Assembly (NCBI GenBank): GCA_963969395.1
Contig: OZ017795.1
Span: forward strand, 7,626,001 to 7,690,000
Reading direction: 5' to 3'
DNA length: 64,000 bases
Origin: Pseudoscleropodium purum
Taxonomy: Eukaryota > Streptophyta > Bryopsida > Hypnales > Brachytheciaceae
The notes beneath the pieces were generated by a model. The model saw only the letters and a program-made list of their open reading frames with translations. It ran no database searches and had not been told where the DNA came from. Position numbers and translations under genes: made by a program. This document shows, piece by piece, positions 61,041 through 64,000 of this stretch (positions are counted from its first letter, which is position 1; every line of letters starts with the position of its first letter).

Positions 61041-61255
61041 GCCTAGTTGGTCAATTTTTGTGATTTTGAATGTATCGTTTTGAAGCATTTGTTTGGGTTT
61101 GGTTTGGGTTTTTTGTGTTATTTGTATACCAATTTGGTCATTTTCAGGGTTGTTTGTATGGCATGATTTTAATTTCCAAATAGTTTTTTCTGGAGCAGTA
61201 GTTGATCTGTTGAGTTCTGTTTGGGTCGGATGAGTGAGGAGGTCGGAGTTATTAA

Positions 61256-62672
61256 CCGAATTGGAGTTTTGTTGTGAATTAAATGCAAAATGGCTGAATG
61301 AAAGTGTTAGGCAGTTGTGAATTTTTGTGGTTTACCTCCCGATGGGTGTTGGGTTTTTTGTAGGTGGTTGCCAAGTCGGTTAGTGAACTTGCGGGTGGTT
61401 GTGCTGCCAAGTTGGTCAAGGAACCGCTAGACTGTGCTATTTAGAGGGTCATTCTGATTTGGTTTGCACCCAGTATTGAAGAGTGTCCACTGCGAGTCCC
61501 AGTCCAAGTTAGATGTATATGTTTCTGTGTTTTTTTGTGCGTATGTGGTTTTGTGTGGATGTGTGCTTGGTTGTGTGAGTCCTAATTTGGAAGCTGAGAT
61601 TGTCAGGGTGAATGGTGATGAGTCAGTTCTAGTCGGAGAAGTTGGTGGTGCAATGGGTGGACTGTGCAAGAAGAGTTAAGTTGGAGTGTGGGGAATGAGC
61701 CGAGTAGGAGAATCAGGATGAAGTGAAGAATGTTTGATTAGTGTGCGAGTGTAGCAGCAGGTTCAACAAGAGTTAACATTTCCTATTTGGAGAGAGTGAA
61801 TTTGCAGGAAGTTGAAGTGAAAATTCCGAGTAGATAAGAATGGAGTCAAGTTGGAGATCGGAAGAAAGGACTTAGAAATTTTTAGTGCAGCAGAGATAGT
61901 TCAAATTGGAATTTTGAAGCTATGAGCTCAAGTCGTTGTAAGCGGTGATGTTTTCACCAATTCGGCAATATGAGGAATTATTTGTCAAATTGGCGTTCTA
62001 TGTGTATGGGAGATGTTGTGTGACAAGTCGGAAATGTATTGATGCAGCGCATGTGATTGGTCTGATCCTATTTGGAGTATTTTAATGGCTGTAATTGATG
62101 TCCGAAACCAAGTCGGAAGTTGAAGACATGATCTGTGGTGTTGTTTGTAAATCCGAATTGGAGTTTAGGAGTGCAATAGTAAATTTTAATCACGGAACCA
62201 ATGGGAAGTTGATTGGTGTGTCGTTGTAGTTTGCCGAGTTGGTCTATGAGTTCAGGTTGCTGTGGGAGCTGCCAATTCGGAGAATGTGGTAGTTGGAGTT
62301 ACATGATTGACATGTATGTGAGTAGCATTCTATGAGTGAATTGGGTAAGAGAAAGATTTAACAATGGAGGGTAAGGAAATTCCCAAGTCGGACAAAAAGG
62401 GATGTAAATTCTGTCAATGTCAGAGTTACAAGAAACCAAAGTGTGAAACTGGGAAGCAAAGTTCCAATTTGGTGAGAGAAGTAGTAGTTGTTGTAGTGTC
62501 AGGTGACAAAACAAAGTTGGTTGAGAAAGCACGGCAATAATTGCCAGACCAAATCGGAGAAAGAAGGCTGCAGCTAGTGAGCCAAGTCGGAGTGAAAAGA
62601 ACAGTTGCAGTAAAGAAGCCGAATGGGAAAAGACTGAGATCGAAGAAAAGAGAATGCTGGATCCAATTTGGG
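61256..62672. repeat. cluster of CCRANTYGG motifs
   Basis: About twenty near-palindromic words such as CCAAGTCGG, CCGAATTGG, CCAATTCGG and CCAAATCGG occur at irregular 30-100 bp spacing, for example at 61371, 61407, 61958, 62108, 62153, 62270, 62382, 62465, 62550, 62581 and 62662. The surrounding DNA has higher GC than its neighbours but no recognised coding exon. Confidence 0.6.
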
Positions 62673-62964
62673 AGATAAGCATGAATTAAATATAAATAAG
62701 AAAAAAATGGGAAATAAAAAAATGATAAAAATTAGTTTATTTAATTAAAGTAATTGGAATACAAATGGAAACTTAAGTCTATACTTGGTGTTTGTTTAGG
62801 CCAATTAGGTATAATTAGAAACAATCCTATTTAATAACCTCCCTTGGAACGAACATAACTATTAGTTGTATAAATCCAAGTTGGTATCAACGCAGTCTAC
62901 AACACTCCTTGCTTTAGTGTGACTTGCCTAGGTGGTAGCTTCCTTTTAGTTTGGCTAGCCTAGG

Positions 62965-63475
62965 TGACGGCTTGAATTGACCAAATTATCAAAAAAATCA
63001 TCAATACTTTTTCTGTTAACAACTATCCAAATTAATATGTCCAAATCAACAAAAAGATTAAAATTTTTGAGTTAAATTTTAATTCATTTTTTCACTGAAT
63101 CTTTTAGTAGTGGGAGTGGGTGATAATTACGTGTCCATCACTTGAAAACCCTAAAGCCATGGATGACATAGGTTTGAATTGTCAAGATGGCACTATTGTG
63201 ATGACATGGAACTTGCCACGTGCCAATTTCTATATGGTCAAATTTCCTTTGAGTTTTTTTTTCCCATTCTTAAATTGACCAAATTAACAAAAAAATCAAT
63301 ACTTTTTTTTGTTAACAACTACCTAAATTAATACGTTCAAATCAACAAAAAAATTAACAATTTTGTATTAAATTTTTGTTAATTCTGTCACTGAATCTTC
63401 TAGTAGTGGAAGTGGGCAATAATCACATGGCCATCGCTAGAAAATCCAAAAGCCATGGGTGACATGGGTTTGAAA
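62965..63475. repeat. direct duplication of about 210 bp
   Basis: About 62975-63175 and 63275-63475 are imperfect direct copies. Both contain GTTAACAACTA, CAAATCAACAAAAA, CACTGAATCTT, TAGTAGTGG and AAGCCATGG followed by GACAT. The offset is about 298 bp. Confidence 0.85.
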
Positions 63476-64000
63476 GAGTGAAAAGATAGGTGCTACCAAA
63501 TAGAAAGTAGTCACCAATGTGGTAAGGGTAGTCAATTTCCATCCAACTTTTTCTTTTTGTCAATTCGCCAAAGAAGAAAGCTTGGTGCAAATTTTCATTT
63601 TTGTGCCCCCCAAAAAGTCTTGACAGTTACTATAAGAATGTACAAAGTTGTTTTTGCTACCAAAGAATTATTGAGATTTTGTTGATTCTATTAAGGAAAT
63701 GCACTTCATGGTGTTTAAGGAGTTATTGTTGCCATGTGCAAGTCAAAATTCAAAATGTATGATCTTTACTCACATATCAATACATTAGAAGAAAATGAAG
63801 GATTTTGCAACTACACTATGCAACTAGTTTTTCAATTGCATACAATACTTTTGACTAGTTTGCGATTAGTGATAATTTGGACCCTTGGTCACAATGGGCA
63901 CCCTAAAATCTAGAAAAAAGGTGCAACAATTACTAAAATCATGACTCATATGTAACTTGTTTGCAATTTATAGATTTATAGATTTTAAAATATTAATCTC
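63476..64000. other. AT-rich intergenic DNA
   Basis: I see no gene, splice pattern or repeat end in this final stretch. Confidence 0.5.

Larger units (their letters stand above)
59704..63112. mobile_element. probable non-autonomous CACTA element, target duplication GGA
   Basis: The left end reads CACTAGTAGAAAAAC and the right end, on the opposite strand, CACTACTAAAAGATTC. Both match the CACTA(n)TAnAA consensus of plant CMC elements. The flanking trinucleotide is GGA on both sides (59701-59703, 63113-63115). Both subterminal regions contain CAAATCAACAAAAA, in opposite orientation. No TNPD- or TNPA-like transposase was recognised, so it is non-autonomous or dead. The interior contains a foldback/direct-repeat block (59940-60900), a tRNA-like stretch (60961-61040) and a moderate-GC region with many CCRANTYGG motifs (61256-62672). 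The caveat is that the right 200 bp, together with about 60 bp of flank, is duplicated 298 bp downstream. Confidence 0.6.

Noticed and set aside
62299..62682. Minus-strand ORF of 127 codons, hydrophobic.
   Set aside because: It lies inside the CACTA candidate and is produced by the CCRANTYGG motif region. No transmembrane family was recognised.
1..64000. Search for CRISPR arrays, prokaryotic operons, rRNA genes and intact tRNA genes.
   Set aside because: None seen. The window is plant nuclear DNA with spliceosomal introns; the only short regular arrays are the 8-bp minisatellite and microsatellites.

Overview
The window looks like nuclear DNA of a land plant, probably a non-seed plant. The evidence is GT-AG introns with short, phase-consistent exons, a plastid-type ankyrin protein of the EMB506/AKRP family, a plant-only DUF1191 membrane protein, a plant-style NBS1, and many plant telomere-type (TTTAGGG) boxes. 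The marked split between moderate-GC gene islands and very AT-rich intergenic DNA, and a hAT transposase type that I associate with bryophytes, make a moss-like genome my best guess; this is inference, not proof.

Layout. 1-1.83 kb: decayed hAT transposase. 1.83-6.8 kb: mostly unassigned, with two convincing but unidentified plus-strand coding exons (4994-5410), a weak metallothionein-like ORF and an 8-bp tandem array. 6.79-11.51 kb, minus strand: tRNA-specific adenosine deaminase ADAT1/TAD1, 10 exons, about 505 aa. 11.89-17.98 kb, plus strand: NBS1 (nibrin), 17 exons, about 747 aa. These two are head to head with a 373-bp shared promoter. 20.73-27.46 kb, minus strand: a plastid-targeted ankyrin protein of about 689 aa, 19 exons, whose ankyrin part is duplicated internally. 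27.5-36.3 kb: very AT-rich DNA with foldback elements and a CACTA-type MITE. 36.98-38.23 kb: intronless F-box gene. 40.13-41.09 kb: intronless DUF1191 membrane protein gene on the minus strand. 41.1-52.2 kb: no gene I can name, AT-rich from about 45.5 kb. 52.63-53.07 kb: broken duplicate of the BRCT-region exons of NBS1. 55.90-56.35 kb: second hAT fragment. 56.4-64 kb: AT-rich repeats, including a probable 3.4-kb non-autonomous CACTA element (59704-63112) with a GGA target duplication and about twenty CCRANTYGG-like motifs.

The three multi-exon gene models were built by hand from splice sites; reading phase closes across every junction to the stop codon, which is strong internal support. Weak points are NBS1 exons 5 and 11 and ankyrin-gene exons 3/4. 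The genes serve different processes (tRNA editing, double-strand-break repair, plastid development, protein turnover, cell surface), so no operon-like pathway is implied. The most unusual items are the doubled five-ankyrin cassette, which may combine in one chain what Arabidopsis makes as the EMB506-AKRP pair; the tandem copies of an exon end and 5' splice site inside ADAT1 intron 1; the ADAT1/NBS1 divergent pair; and the nested foldback and CACTA structures.
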